From Gnetum montanum (lineage: Eukaryota; Streptophyta; Gnetopsida; Gnetales; Gnetaceae): a stretch of DNA of 20,058 nucleotides. This document shows positions 1 to 9,549 of the stretch, piece by piece; position 1 is the stretch's first letter, and every line of letters starts with the position of its first letter. The translations under genes and the position numbers were made by a program. The stretch covers positions 1 through 20,058 of the forward strand of contig MNCI01033489.1 of the NCBI GenBank assembly GCA_015680685.1, given 5' to 3'. The notes under the pieces are model-generated. The model had not been told where the DNA came from, did not search any database, and worked only from the letters and a program-made list of their open reading frames with translations.

Positions 1-78
1 CTGCCAGAGCTTCACTACACTAGCCAGGATTTGGAAATAAGGGGAATGCCGCCTCTTATTTATAGATATGGCGGCTGG

Positions 79-188
79 CTGCGATATCGCGTACGCGATA
101 TCGCAGGGATAGACACGATATTGCGTACGCGATATCGCATGGGATGCGATATCGCGGCGGTCGCGATATCGCGTACGCGATATCGCGG
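79..188. repeat. CpG-rich cluster of nested palindromes (GCGATATCGC units)
   Basis: The 10-bp palindrome GCGATATCGC occurs perfectly six times (81-90, 95-104, 129-138, 146-155, 163-172, 177-186), with one decayed copy near 112-122. Pairs of units are joined by GTAC, giving larger perfect palindromes at about 79-106 and 162-187. The whole tract could fold into nested hairpins. It is strikingly CpG-rich compared with the AT-rich flanks. A 122-codon open frame crosses it (31-399), but the repeat explains that frame. Function is unknown; candidates are a fold-back element end, a young satellite or a recombination-prone site. Confidence 0.85.
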
Positions 189-199
189 CCTAGTGCAAG

Positions 200-724
200 T
201 CGCGTCTCATCAATTACTAACTCAAAAAAATTACTATTCCATTGATAAACCTATAAACAAGAAGACTACATGCACTACATTCAGTGTTAAATGTGTATCA
301 AAATTTTCATATGCACTTTTCCAAGTTCCAAAGATTAAATTCATACAAACCAAATATCAAACTATCATGTGTATGAATTTATTATTAGTCTTAAAGTAAA
401 TGAGAAGAATATCCAAGACTCAATTCATATGTTCTCAAAATACTAGTGCTAGAGGCATCTACAAAAAATCATCTTGAATGATCTAGAGACATAAAATAAA
501 AAGGGTTAATGAGCTATAAAATCATCCTCTCCTGTAGGATGTGGTTTATAATGAAAGGCATACTCATGCCTCTTAATGGAGGTTAATCATCAAGCATCTC
601 TAGGGAGGCCATATCTAATGAGTTGCACAAACTCATTACTAGCTCAAACATTGAATTACCCAAAAAAAACATACACATATGTGAGACACCACAAAAATTT
701 AGGCTACTACTTCTTGACTACAAA
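200..724. other. AT-rich DNA, no gene seen
   Basis: I see no coding similarity, RNA gene or clear repeat here. It may already belong to the upstream part of the long terminal repeat that follows, whose 5' TG boundary I could not place. Confidence 0.5.
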
Positions 725-1500
725 TTTAGCTAAGTGTTAGAACGATGGCACTTTTTGAAAATTTTTCCAAGTGCTGGGACTATGCTCTCCATTGCACCAG
801 AGCATAGTCAGCCCAGTGGAGACTGTAGTAAGCTCCAACTGTTAGATTTGCAAAATTTTTCTAGGTGTTAGAATAATGGCACTTTCTGCAAATTTGTCTA
901 AGTGCTAGGACCACACTCTCCACTGCAATAGAGCATAGTCAACTTCAACAACCAATTTTTTGCAATTTTGGATAAGTGTTAGAATAATGACACAAACTGC
1001 AAAAAATTTTCAAAGTGTTGTGCTATGCTCCCATTGCCCATGCTACGCTCTAGAGAGTAACTAGTGTAGCCAACACACCCAAAGCCAGTTTTGCAAGATT
1101 TTTTTTAAGTGTTAGAATGATAACACCAGCTTCAGAAATTTTTCTAAGTGTTGTGCTACACTCCCATTGCCCCTACTACGCTCTAGGGTGTAGCCAGCGT
1201 AGCCAGCACACCTAAAGCTAGTTTTGCAAGATTTTTTCTAAAGTGTCAAAATGATGGCATAAGCTGTAGAAATTTTTCTAAGTGTTGTGCTATGCTCCTA
1301 TTACCCCTGCTACACTCTAGAGCGTAGCTAGCATAGCCAACACACCCAAAACCAATTTTGCAAGATTTTTTCTAAGTGTTAGAACAATGACATAAGCTAT
1401 AGAAATTTTTCTAAGTGTTGTGTTATGCTCCCATTGCCCTTGCTACACTCTAGAGCGTAGATAGAATAGCCAACATGGAATACCAATTTTGCAAAATGTT
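725..1500. repeat. Tandem array, ~6-7 degenerate units of ~110-135 bp
   Basis: Each unit has the order: TTTTGCAAGATTTTTT-like, CTAAGTGTTAGAA, a GGCA/ACA stretch, AAATTTTTCTAAGTGTTGTG, CTATGCTCCCATTGCCC, then CTCTAGAGCGTAGC. The TTTTGCAAG mark falls at 1089, 1222, 1356 and 1487, a period of 131-134 bp. Earlier units (about 728, 841, 952) are shorter and more diverged. The GCGTAGC/CTACGCTC motif recurs outside the array as far as about 2735. Divergence between units shows the array is old. Confidence 0.8.
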
Positions 1501-1701
1501 TTCTAACTTTTGAAACTATGCCCTAGAGTGTAGCAAGTGTAGCAAGGGGTAATTGTATTGAGCGTAGCAACCAAAGTTAGAAAATTTTTTGAACTTTTTC
1601 TAACCACCTCCAAACTTGGAAAATTTTCTGAATTTCTCTCATAGTCCCACCTACTGCATTTCCATGTGGTACCTAATCTACATTTCGGGCTAACCCTAGC
1701 C

Positions 1702-1710
1702 TAATAAATA
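1702..1710 (+). promoter_or_regulatory. Possible LTR TATA box
   Basis: TAATAAATA is followed by a CCCC-containing stretch, downstream of the tandem array and about 780 bp before the predicted LTR end. Its position inside a putative LTR suits the U3/R border. It is one weak match in AT-rich DNA and cannot be confirmed from sequence alone. Confidence 0.2.
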
Positions 1711-2490
1711 CCCCTGGACCCTAAATGTTTTGGGGGTTGGCAATTGGCACTTTCATTTGGCATTTGCCATTTTGGCATCTTGGAACTTACCTCTATGGGT
1801 AAATGAGACCTAGAGCACACTACACTAGCAAAGAGGCATAACTACACTACATGATACACCATGGCCCCATTGCAGCCCTACAAAACACCACATAGTATAT
1901 CATGGTGGCCAACCTAGCAAGCATGGTTCATCATGGTGAGTGCCAAACTTCATGATCCAACGCTAGTGAGGCTATGACTATGCTCCCACTACACTTGTTA
2001 TACACTTTGTACCTTCTAAGACCCTTTTGGAGTTAACTACGCTTCCATTTGTGATGGCGTTCCATTTCTATCTCTTGTTTCTAGCATTTTCTTGCATTTT
2101 TCTTATGTCTTTGCATTTTTTTCATATGTCGTCACGTTGTACTACGCTCAGGCGGTAGTTTCCATGGGTTGACACCTTCATTTCGATCAAAACCCTTGGC
2201 TATGCTTGCCTCCATTTCATGGCTACACTTTGCACTTAGCACCGTGAAACACCACTTTGACACTTAGCACCATTTCGCATTCTTTGCATTTGCATTTTGG
2301 CTAACCATGCCACCCCTATTTGCACCCACCACCTTAGTTGCAATTGGAAAAATCCCTATTTGATCAATAAGATTATTTAGGATACCTCATCTCTGCCTCC
2401 ACCAAGGCCCTTGGGTGGGTGTGGGGTTAGGCTATGTGCCTACGAACCCCTCAGTGTTCTAGTTGCCAACATTTTTGATCATTACAATTT

Positions 2491-2510
2491 TTGGTGCTAG
2501 AAGGAGGGCC
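2491..2510 (+). other. Probable primer binding site of the gypsy element
   Basis: TTGGTGCTAGAAGGAGGGCC begins with the TGG expected to pair with a tRNA CCA end, and lies just after the predicted LTR end (CA at 2485-2486) and upstream of gag. I do not assign the tRNA. The 62-codon open frame crossing this site (2491-2679) is not considered a gene. Confidence 0.55.
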
Positions 2511-2744
2511 TCGTCATTTCCTTCTGGATATTCTGATTGTTGTCCCATGTGCGCTTTTCACCACCAATTGGTGTGGATTGGACCCTACTATCGGTTCCCC
2601 TAAAACCCTACTAGACAAAAGCCAAAGTGTATCTTTGGCACTTAACCAAAATTCTAGGTGCTTGGAAGAGCGTAGCTAGCTCTCAGTGTAGAGAGCATAG
2701 CCAACCCTAGCATAGCAAGCATAGCACTAGAGTTAGCAATTTTC

Positions 2745-3012
2745 AATAGCTTTCATAGTTAGCATTTTTTTTTCATTTTCATACTTAGCATTTTTTTCTA
2801 CATTTTCATACTTAGTCGATTTTTTGCAATTTCATACTTAGCCAATTTTCTATAGTTTTACACTTAGTCAATTTTTATGTAGTTTCCATACCTAGCCATT
2901 TTTCTACATTTATACACTTTGCCAATTTTCTACATTTTTATACTTAGCCATTTTTCTACTACCAGTAGACTTAGTCATTTTTTGTTGTTTTCAAATTTAG
3001 CCATTTTTGCAA
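2745..3012. repeat. AT-rich minisatellite, ~27 bp period
   Basis: About ten degenerate copies of a unit like TACTTAGCCATTTTTCTACA. The TACTTAG mark falls near 2782, 2809, 2835, 2860, 2889, 2914, 2941, 2968 and 2995, a period of 25-29 bp. It sits between the PBS and the first gag codons, in what would be the untranslated leader of the retrotransposon RNA. Confidence 0.8.
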
Positions 3013-3042
3013 ATAGAAACTTTCACAACCTAATCTATGAAC

Positions 3043-3900
3043 ATGAATCTAGATCAACCTTCGACGTTAGTGTCTAACACATTTGACACCATGATCCATT
3101 CAAAGCATGTCGTACTAAGCCATGAACAATATAGTTTTGTTTATGCCAAAATCCAAGTAGGATTACTAGTGGATTACCTTAACTTGGAGGCAAAATAGGA
3201 CTATGAATGAGTCCACTGAGATGGATGAGAGTACAATCCCTCCTTGTTCGACATAATCCCACTAATGGAGTTCTACAAGTAGCTGTTGTGCCAACTCAAT
3301 TGTGCAAATGAGCATGATGTAGGGAAAATTTATGAGGAAGCCTCATAGGAGAAAAAAGATGACTTCAAGGCCCACTTCAAAGGTGAGATCCTCCTCTACA
3401 TCGTCTTCCAACTACCACTCCCTAGTACAATCCCTCCTCAGTTCAATCCATCCATCCTCTCTAAGATGGTGATAATGCCAATTTAGCCTTCCTTGCCAGT
3501 GACTACTACATTTGCCCAACCCTATGCTCATGTAGGGGTCACCTCCTAGTCCTAAATGATTCAAGAATCCTACATCTCACTTGTCTCATTAGCATCCATG
3601 GTGTTCATCCAACCCACTCATGTGTGGCCCATCTCAGTCATTGCAACCATCCCTTAGCCAACACATCAACTAAACCTTTCTACTACGATGTTAGACTGGC
3701 AATGATCGTCCACTATGACATTAAACTGGCAACCTCCATTACCAATAATTTGATCCTACACCATACAACCAACATAAAACCAACTAATGCAACTAGTTGG
3801 TACATCCCCAAGCTTGGATCAGGCATTCCAATTGATCCAAAGTTTGACAAAGAAGATCAACTGACTCAAAGATGCCTCTTAAGAAATCATCAAGGTAGTG
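3043..3900 (+). pseudogene. gag: Gag N-terminal region of the + strand gypsy element (decayed)
   Basis: The ATG at 3043 opens about 44 codons before a TAG. Similar-looking coding sequence then continues with many stops. Near 3868-3930 the translation EIIKVVDFY resembles QIVKIVDLY in the - strand copy's gag, just ahead of the conserved gag core. At 3691-3730 two 30-bp units containing TTAGACTGGC and TTAAACTGGC are embedded, matching the motif of the downstream spacer arrays. The 97-codon open frame at 3624-3917 lies inside this decayed region and is not a separate gene. Confidence 0.5.
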
Positions 3901-3958
3901 GACTTCTACTAAGATAACCCCATAAGTCTATGGTCCCACCCCTAACTCTCCCAACTAG

Positions 3959-4640
3959 GGTCTTATTGCCTCACTCACCAAGTACAATGGTGAAGGAGAT
4001 CACAATGCACACTTGGTCACATTCCGATCCGAGTGCCTGTTCTTTCAAGCCTAGCTACACGCCATCATGCATGTGTTCCCCATGTCACTCACTGGCAAGG
4101 CCTTAGACTAGTATCATGCACTACCCAAGGCCTCAATCTATTCTTTGAAGCATCTCATAAGCTAGTTTGTGACATGCTTCAAGTACAACCTAAAGCCTAA
4201 AGTAACCCTCGACCAGCTCATGAAAGTCAAGCAAGGATCCCTAGAGCCCATGCCAAAATTCCTCCAATGCTGGAATGCTACATTGAACAAAATGCATGAA
4301 CCCCTAGCAAAGACACACCTACTAGCCATCTTCAAGGGTGCAGTGAATAGCTTCATCAAGTCCAAACTGTGTTACCTAGCCTCAAAGTCTCTTAGCCAAG
4401 CCTTTGCCCAAACGAAGGACATAAAGGAGGCAACATAAGCCAGCAATGACCCAACCTACGTGGCCTATAGAAACCAACATGTACGCAAGAAAAACACAAT
4501 AGTGGCAATAGGGCCACAAGCACAAAACCAGCTAACCAGGGCCTAATGGCTAAGCAGCCCAAGGTCCCAACTCTCAAACTTGCCAACTTTGGCACCAACT
4601 CACCTACATCAGCAAGGGTCATCCCAAGGCCCAACTTTGA
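3959..4640 (+). pseudogene. gag: Gag core (retrotransposon gag family) of the + strand gypsy element
   Basis: One reading frame runs 3959-4438 with in-frame TAGs at 4052, 4109 and 4163 and a TAA at 4436. Conserved gag-core features are visible: TKYNGEGDHNAHL, then FPMSLTGKALD followed by a stop where the related copy has W, then YHALP, then TLDQLMKVKQGSLEPMPKFLQ and NATLNKMHEPLAKTHL. This is the usual structure of the plant Ty3/gypsy capsid domain (retrotransposon gag, PF03732-type). Beyond 4438, NDPTYVAYRNQ continues in the same style, matching the - strand copy. It would form virus-like particles if intact; here it is broken. Confidence 0.85.
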
Positions 4641-4839
4641 GTGCAAGGATCACTCAAAGTATACACCACTACTGATGGAACCCTCTAAACTACTAGAGAA
4701 ACTCCTAAAAGCTGGGCATATCCAATACAAACATGTATCGAAGATTACCTATCAAAAACATGACAAGTACTAAACATTACTAAGGAACCCCACCTCAACA
4801 GTACCAAATGAGCCCAAAGTCCTACAACACTTCAAGTTG

Positions 4840-5830
4840 AACCAATACTATCATTACCACTTGATGCCTAGTCATAGTATGGATAATTTTTGTTCTTTGC
4901 AAGATGAGCTAGAAAGAATGATAGAACGGGGCTAATTGTTTCTCGATGCAGTGATCCAATCCAATGTAGACAATGCCCCCTACATCACAAACTCCATTAG
5001 GATAGGTGGAAAGTCTAAACTTGTGTAACAACTTTTCATGATCTATGTGTCTCCTAGTAAAGCAAGGATCCCCTCAGCCTTCACAAGCAATAGGTCCCCC
5101 TTTATTATTAAAATTCCACCTTAGGCACCCACAATACCCTTTATGATCAAGGTCCCACACAATTGTCTACTAAGAAATTAAACTAGCAACCAAACCAACC
5201 ATCCATTAAGATGTTAAACTAGCATGATGCAACAAAAATGATAGCTAAGAAACCTTTCATGATCTAGGTGCCACAAAAAGTTGGCCTCGTAACAACTCCT
5301 AAATCACCATTTGTCATAAAGATGCCAAAATGTGATGGCCCCTCACCTACCTAAAGCCCCACAGTGGACAACATCTCGGTCTCTCCTCCTTCAGGGGTTG
5401 ACCCCACTAGCAACCTAGGTTGACCTACCAAATGGTAATACAAGAGGACAAACAACCATCTCATAACCCCCATGGACAAAGCAAATGCGATAACCAACAA
5501 GCAACAACTAAAAACTAGGACCCCTGCCCCCAAGTAGGCCAAGTAATCCAAGCCCAATTCCCCTCCACAAGAGATCTATCTCTCAAGCTACATGGATGAA
5601 GTTAAGGCTAATACAACGGTCAACAACAAGGACTTCATAGTTCTACTAACCCAAGTGAAACAAATGCTCAAGAAAAAGAACACAACATTGAGCTTGTACG
5701 ACTTGGTCATGACCTCATCTTCTCACAGCCAAGCGTTGGCTCGAATGTTGGCCTTCATTCCTATTACGGAGGACATCCCTATAGATGAGAACACCATCCA
5801 TGCAAGGATGTTGCCCCCTGCACCATAAGA
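4840..5830 (+). pseudogene. Gag C-terminal/linker region, + strand gypsy element
   Basis: Near 4850-4935 the translation gives YYHYHLMPSHSMDNFCSLQD, then ELERMIERG. It aligns with YHYHQLRSHHTDSLALKDDL in the - strand copy. This resembles the histidine/cysteine motif that follows the capsid domain in Tat-like plant gypsy gags (CxYH...GHxTxxCxxLK), with the first cysteine replaced by tyrosine. SPFIIKIPP and IPFMIKVP near 5100 again match the other copy (IPFIIRIPS, IPFVIRV). Stops are frequent. The frame at 5592-5828 (78 codons) is an open remnant of this linker. Confidence 0.6.
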
Positions 5831-5834
5831 ACCA

Positions 5835-6535
5835 GGTTCAACATCCTCAGCATTTGCAATAATGCAGTCAAGGTTAACCCCGAACGAGGGAAAGTCACTA
5901 TAGCTCCATTGTCCATTAGCATACATGTTGGGCAGTGCACGATCTACAAAGTGCATGTTAATGATGCTGCAACAATAAATGTAGTCTTGTACTCTATCAT
6001 CGACAAGCTAAGCTTAGTAGACAAAATCAGGCCAACCAAAATCATGTGTCTAAAATTCTTCAACAGATTATGCATCACTATCAAGGGTACAATCAATTTA
6101 GCCTTCATGACAAGAGAGAAATTTCCCACCAATTTAGATCTCACTATCATAGAGAAGATGCCAGACTTCAACTTGATCCTAGGTAGGCCTTAGCTAGCTC
6201 AACTATGGGCTATCTCCTCTCCCATCCACCAAGAAGTCCACCTTCCATATGAAGGTGGTCAAGTTATCATCCATGGTGATAATGCCTCCTCTTCAACTAT
6301 CCACAACATAGACATGGAGCAAGTGTTGGAGGTGGAGTTTCTTGGTGATGCATCTACAATAACCAACACAATGCATAAGGCTAACACACCCAAATGAGCA
6401 ATTGAAGCCAACAACCTCCCAGAGGATCCTAGGCCCTACACATCTGCTAATCCAAACCAGATTAGCAAACAACTTCTTGATCAAGGTACTCCCTTGCTTG
6501 AAAATGTGCTAGGTACCTACCTACCCCTTCCCTCC
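5835..6535 (+). pseudogene. Aspartic protease region of the + strand gypsy element
   Basis: The frame 5909-6193 translates to a retropepsin-like domain. It has an N-terminal strand around YKVHVNDAATINVVLYSIID, then a second half ending FNLILGRP and a TAG where W is expected, then QEVHLPYEGGQVIIHG and DMEQVLEVEF. The family usually has hhhDGGS/A at the active site; here VND stands where VDG is expected, so the catalytic Asp position is altered. The - strand copy still reads HIDNGVATNV. The ORF fades at about 6535 into the non-coding spacer. Confidence 0.8.
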
Positions 6536-6739
6536 ACTTGCCATGCATTTTTGACTTTTGTTTGCATCACACTAGCCTACACATTTACATTTTTCCTACT
6601 CACTTAGATCATGCATTTCATTTTGTTCAAGAATTTTTTTTTGCTTTGTTTATGCATTCATCAACTTAGCTTACACATTACATTTAAAAAACATCAAAAA
6701 CACATAAAAATCCTAAAACTAAAATTGTAAAAAACATGT

Positions 6740-6955
6740 AGCTCGAAAAGGCCTTAAACTAGTCCATAGCCTGGAATGGGTTTAAACTAACAACCTATGA
6801 CCTACCATGGCCTTAAACTAGCAATGTATGATCCACAATGGCCTTAAACCATCAACCCCTTTGCAATGGCCTGAAATGGCCCAAAACTAGCAACACTCGA
6901 TAGCCTGAAATGGCCTTAAACTACCATTGCAGCCTGGAATAGCCTAAAACTATTT
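6740..6955. repeat. Spacer array A: ~30 bp units with GGCCTTAAACTAGCAA
   Basis: About seven degenerate units with the core GGCCTTAAACTAGCAA start near 6748, 6776, 6807, 6837, 6865, 6909 and 6938. It follows the protease ORF of the + strand gypsy element after about 200 bp of T-rich then A-rich DNA. The same order (T-rich, A-rich, GGCCTAAAACTAGG) is visible on the - strand at 15177-14935, so this is part of the family's spacer. Confidence 0.75.
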
Positions 6956-7127
6956 CTCTTCCCATTGATTTCCTTTCATTTGTGAATTTTAATTCTATTT
7001 ACAACAAGTTCCACTTAATGTTTCTTTTCTAGTTGATTTTTGCAGGATCTTATAGGCACATAGCATGACTACGCATGCAACATTGCACCTCACACAAGCA
7101 AGGTAAGCACTTGTCCATCATGATGCA

Positions 7128-7360
7128 AAAAACTAGCACAGATAGTTTGATATGACTATAAACTAGTGCAGTAGTCCACTATGACTATAAACTAGCATAG
7201 CAGTTTGGTATGACTATAAACTGGCATAGATCATCCTTAGGTCATGATGATAAACTGGCACAATAGCTTATATGCTACGATGTTAGACTAGCACATAGCA
7301 GTCTGCTAGGACTATAAACTAGCACACCAAAATCTACCAAGACCTTAAACTAAGTTCGGG
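7128..7360. repeat. Spacer array B: ~29 bp units with TATGACTATAAACTAGCA
   Basis: About seven units. TATGACTATAAACTAG starts at 7151, 7180 and 7209 (exact 29 bp spacing), then more diverged copies fall near 7243, 7276, 7305 and 7336. The core is related to array A (TAAACTAGCA) but the flank differs, so both arrays probably arose by repeated expansion of one seed. Confidence 0.8.
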
Positions 7361-7700
7361 CACTCACAACATCATCACCTCTCACCACTCTGCTGATCTT
7401 TTGGAGCACCTTCCAATGGAGAAATGATCTTGAATTAGAATATATTACATCTTGAATTGCTAAGATTTATTAGATTGTAAGTTATCATCTATCAAAATTG
7501 CAGTACTAGAATTACCACAATTTTTGATAGCTTGTAAAGAATATAATATAACCTCATCTTTTGGATATTTTTTCATAGTACTTCAATTTTCCAAATTGTA
7601 GATAGATCACTAAAATTTTCAAAAATATAATTTTTATTATTTGATTCATTTTGAAGTCAAGATTACCAATATATCTATTACCTTTCTAAAATTCATTAGC

Positions 7701-7718
7701 TTGGTATCAAAGTAAGGT
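7701..7718 (+). other. Ty1/copia primer binding site (initiator tRNA-Met type)
   Basis: TTGGTATCAAAGTAAGGT matches the usual plant copia PBS TGGTATCAGAGC with a few changes. It lies 13 bp before the gag ATG (7731), which fixes the LTR/internal border and the element's orientation. Confidence 0.8.
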
Positions 7719-7730
7719 TCATCTACAAAA

Positions 7731-8650
7731 ATGAGCACAAAATACATAGCTAGATGCTCCATCATTTTCAATGACTCTCAATATTTTAGCCTATAGAAAA
7801 GAATGCTGAAAGGACTTCTTGAATATAATGACTATTTTAAGATAGCTGAAATGAGTTTTGAATTCATTCATAATTTTGAATATTTCATTAGATTATAGAT
7901 TAAAGAATATGAAACAAAGAAGAAGAAGAAGAATTTGACTTTCATGATGTTATTTCCTAGTATCATACAAGTTATTTATTACAAATATAGTCTTTATAAT
8001 GTTTCCAAAGAACTCTGAGATAATCTCTACTTAAAATACAAGGAAAGCTTGGAAAATCAAAAATTTTTGCATCTAATCTACAAACAAAAATTCAATACCT
8101 TGGAAATTAGAAGAAATAAAGATATCGAAGACTTATTTATTAGAATGTATGATAGCTTACAAAAAATAGATGATATAACTATGGATATAAAAATATAAAA
8201 AATAATCAGAAAATTATTCAAGCTCTCTACATAGATCCAAGATTTAAAAACATGATAGAAAACATTACTCTTTTCAAGGACTTTGATATGCTTAGTATTA
8301 ATGAATTAGTTAATTAAGTCAAAACCCTAAAAATGATAAAGAATACAAATAATCTAGTAAAGATTATGAAGCCTACATAACTAACCAAAGAGGAAGAGGC
8401 AGGTAAGGAAGATTTAGAGGGAGAGAAACATTCAATTATTAGAATAGTGATCAAGAAATAAACTCAGATGAAACTGGAGACCAAAATACAAGATGAAGAG
8501 GAAGAGGTTCATCTAGAGGAAGAGGTAGATGAAATCAATCTAGAAGACAAAGTCAGGGTTAAGACTCAGTACCATATTGCAACTTCTGCCAAAGTTCATA
8601 CCATCAACTAATACTTGATCAAAATTGATTTTGAAACAATGCATGGAAAA
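7731..8650 (+). pseudogene. gag: Copia Gag (UBN2-like) with RG-rich tail and damaged zinc knuckle
   Basis: Translation from the ATG at 7731 starts MSTKYIARCSIIFNDSQYF, where plant copia gags begin with a short Phe/Asn-Asp-x-x-Tyr motif. It continues with MLKGLLEYNDYFKIAE, then NKDIEDLFIRMYDSLQKIDD and, after a frameshift near 8200, ALYIDPRFKNMIENITLF. Around 8385-8560 the sequence reads as RGRGR and SSRGRGR stretches, typical of the nucleic-acid-binding tail. Near 8572-8620 a CCHC knuckle is recognisable as CNFCQSSYH, with the final part lost. At least six stops and one frameshift make it a pseudogene. Confidence 0.75.
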
Positions 8651-8739
8651 CCTTCACAACCAAAATAAGATACTTCCTTATCATCTTAAAATGATACGTA
8701 AGAAAAAAAGCTAGGAAATTATGTAGCCTTTAATTCAAT

Positions 8740-9110
8740 TAAATAAATAAAGTAAGATTCTTGGATTGTAGACAGTGAGTGCTCCAATCACATAATATCC
8801 TCCAAAAATTATCTTCTAAATTACAAAACAAACAACATTCTTATCAATATCAAAATTCGAGGTGGAAAATACTTAGTCATACAAGGAATATGAGATTATC
8901 AAATTAAATTATACAATGAATAAAAATTCATCATTTCTAATGTGTATTATTTTTCTAATCTTTTTAACCCTATCATCTCTATTGAAAAAGTCTCTAATGA
9001 AGGAAATAGTATTAGTTTTAAGAGCAATTTCAACATTATTAAAAAATCCAATGATAAATAAATTGTGAAAATCAAAGCCTTAAATAACATAATATATTAC
9101 CTTGAATACA
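8740..9110 (+). pseudogene. Copia protease start (WIVDSxCSNH motif)
   Basis: At 8762-8791 the frame reads WIVDSECSNH. The copia protease active site is normally WxxDSGCSNH or DSGAS, so the catalytic Asp remains but Gly is changed to Glu. It continues IISSKNYLLNYKTNN, then ISNVYYFSNLF and SIEKVSNEGNSISF, consistent with the protease and the beginning of the gag-pre-integrase region. Several stops interrupt it. Nothing recognisable as integrase follows. Confidence 0.65.
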
Positions 9111-9549
9111 ACTATCTCAATGAAAAGAAGACATCATAAGTAACTATACTACTTAAGAAAAGCATCTTCTCACAATATAAGCCAATCAAATCCCAAACAC
9201 ACATGAAGTCAAGGAAAAGGATAATAAGAATTTCAACAATTCCATACATTAGCATAGAAGGTTTGTTCACACCTCCTATCACAAAATTGAAAGAATGATA
9301 AAACAAGAAAAACATATAGAAATAAAAATTAATGATATTGTTCAAGCTTACAAGTTTTCTCTATTTCAAAGGTCTTCTAGAGTTGATTTAAATATACTAT
9401 TTTAAAGAGTTCTTAGAAATGTTTTAAATAGTTTAAGACATGAATCTTATTCATATAGAGGCTTAAGTTTCATTAGTGTAGTGTTTGGAGTACTTTATTT
9501 TAAATCTTGGCATAAATTCCAACTGAATCTCATCATTTCTCTACTACGT
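9111..9549. other. AT-rich DNA, no gene seen
   Basis: It might be further decayed copia sequence, but I cannot align any conserved integrase motif. The 77-codon reverse frame at 9112-9345 is hydrophobic because of T-rich composition and is not supported as a gene. Confidence 0.4.

Larger units (their letters stand above)
725..2486 (+). mobile_element. Probable 5' long terminal repeat of the + strand Ty3/gypsy element
   Basis: The tract ends in CA at about 2485-2486, four bases before a primer-binding-site-like sequence, as expected for the 3' edge of a 5' LTR. It has no coding capacity, contains an internal tandem array (725-1500) and a TATA-like stretch near 1702, and is followed in order by PBS, gag and protease of one element. 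The 5' boundary is uncertain because no second LTR copy is present in the window for comparison. A length near 1.8 kb or more would suit large plant gypsy elements of the Tat/Athila type; that lineage assignment is inference. Confidence 0.5.
725..7360 (+). mobile_element. Degenerate Ty3/gypsy LTR retrotransposon, + strand copy (truncated)
   Basis: The order is LTR-like tract, PBS, leader minisatellite, gag, protease, then a spacer with tandem repeats. RT, RNase H, integrase and the 3' LTR are not present in this orientation. The gag and protease remains match, segment by segment, those of the - strand copy at 17930-15178, so the two belong to one family. Many in-frame stops and some frameshifts show it is dead. 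Where it ends is unclear: the Ty1/copia remains begin after about 7400 and may have inserted into it. Confidence 0.75.
7400..9110 (+). mobile_element. Degenerate Ty1/copia LTR retrotransposon, 5' part
   Basis: An AT-rich, possibly LTR-derived tract (about 7400-7700) precedes a TGGTATCA-type PBS, then a gag pseudogene and the start of the protease. Integrase, RT, RNase H and the 3' LTR are not recognisable downstream. Base composition is very AT-rich and codons end mostly in A/T, unlike the neighbouring gypsy copies. The left edge is not defined because no second LTR is seen. Confidence 0.75.

Noticed and set aside
31-399. 122-codon open frame across the CpG palindromes
   Set aside because: The protein is just the translated palindromic repeat (RYRxRDIA-like runs) followed by AT-rich sequence; no domain and no codon pattern.
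725-1500. CRISPR-like array
   Set aside because: Units are 110-135 bp, degenerate throughout and lack constant repeats with unique spacers; the context is a plant retroelement.
2491-2679. Small ORF of 62 codons
   Set aside because: It starts inside the predicted primer binding site and has no recognisable similarity.
4162-4365. Reverse-strand frame in the gag core
   Set aside because: Antisense shadow of the gag frame at 3959-4438; the same applies to the reverse frames at 4392-4646, 5723-5956, 5944-6171 and 6293-6484.
9112-9345. 77-codon hydrophobic reverse frame
   Set aside because: Phe/Leu/Ile-rich content follows from AT-rich DNA; no motif or context supports a gene.
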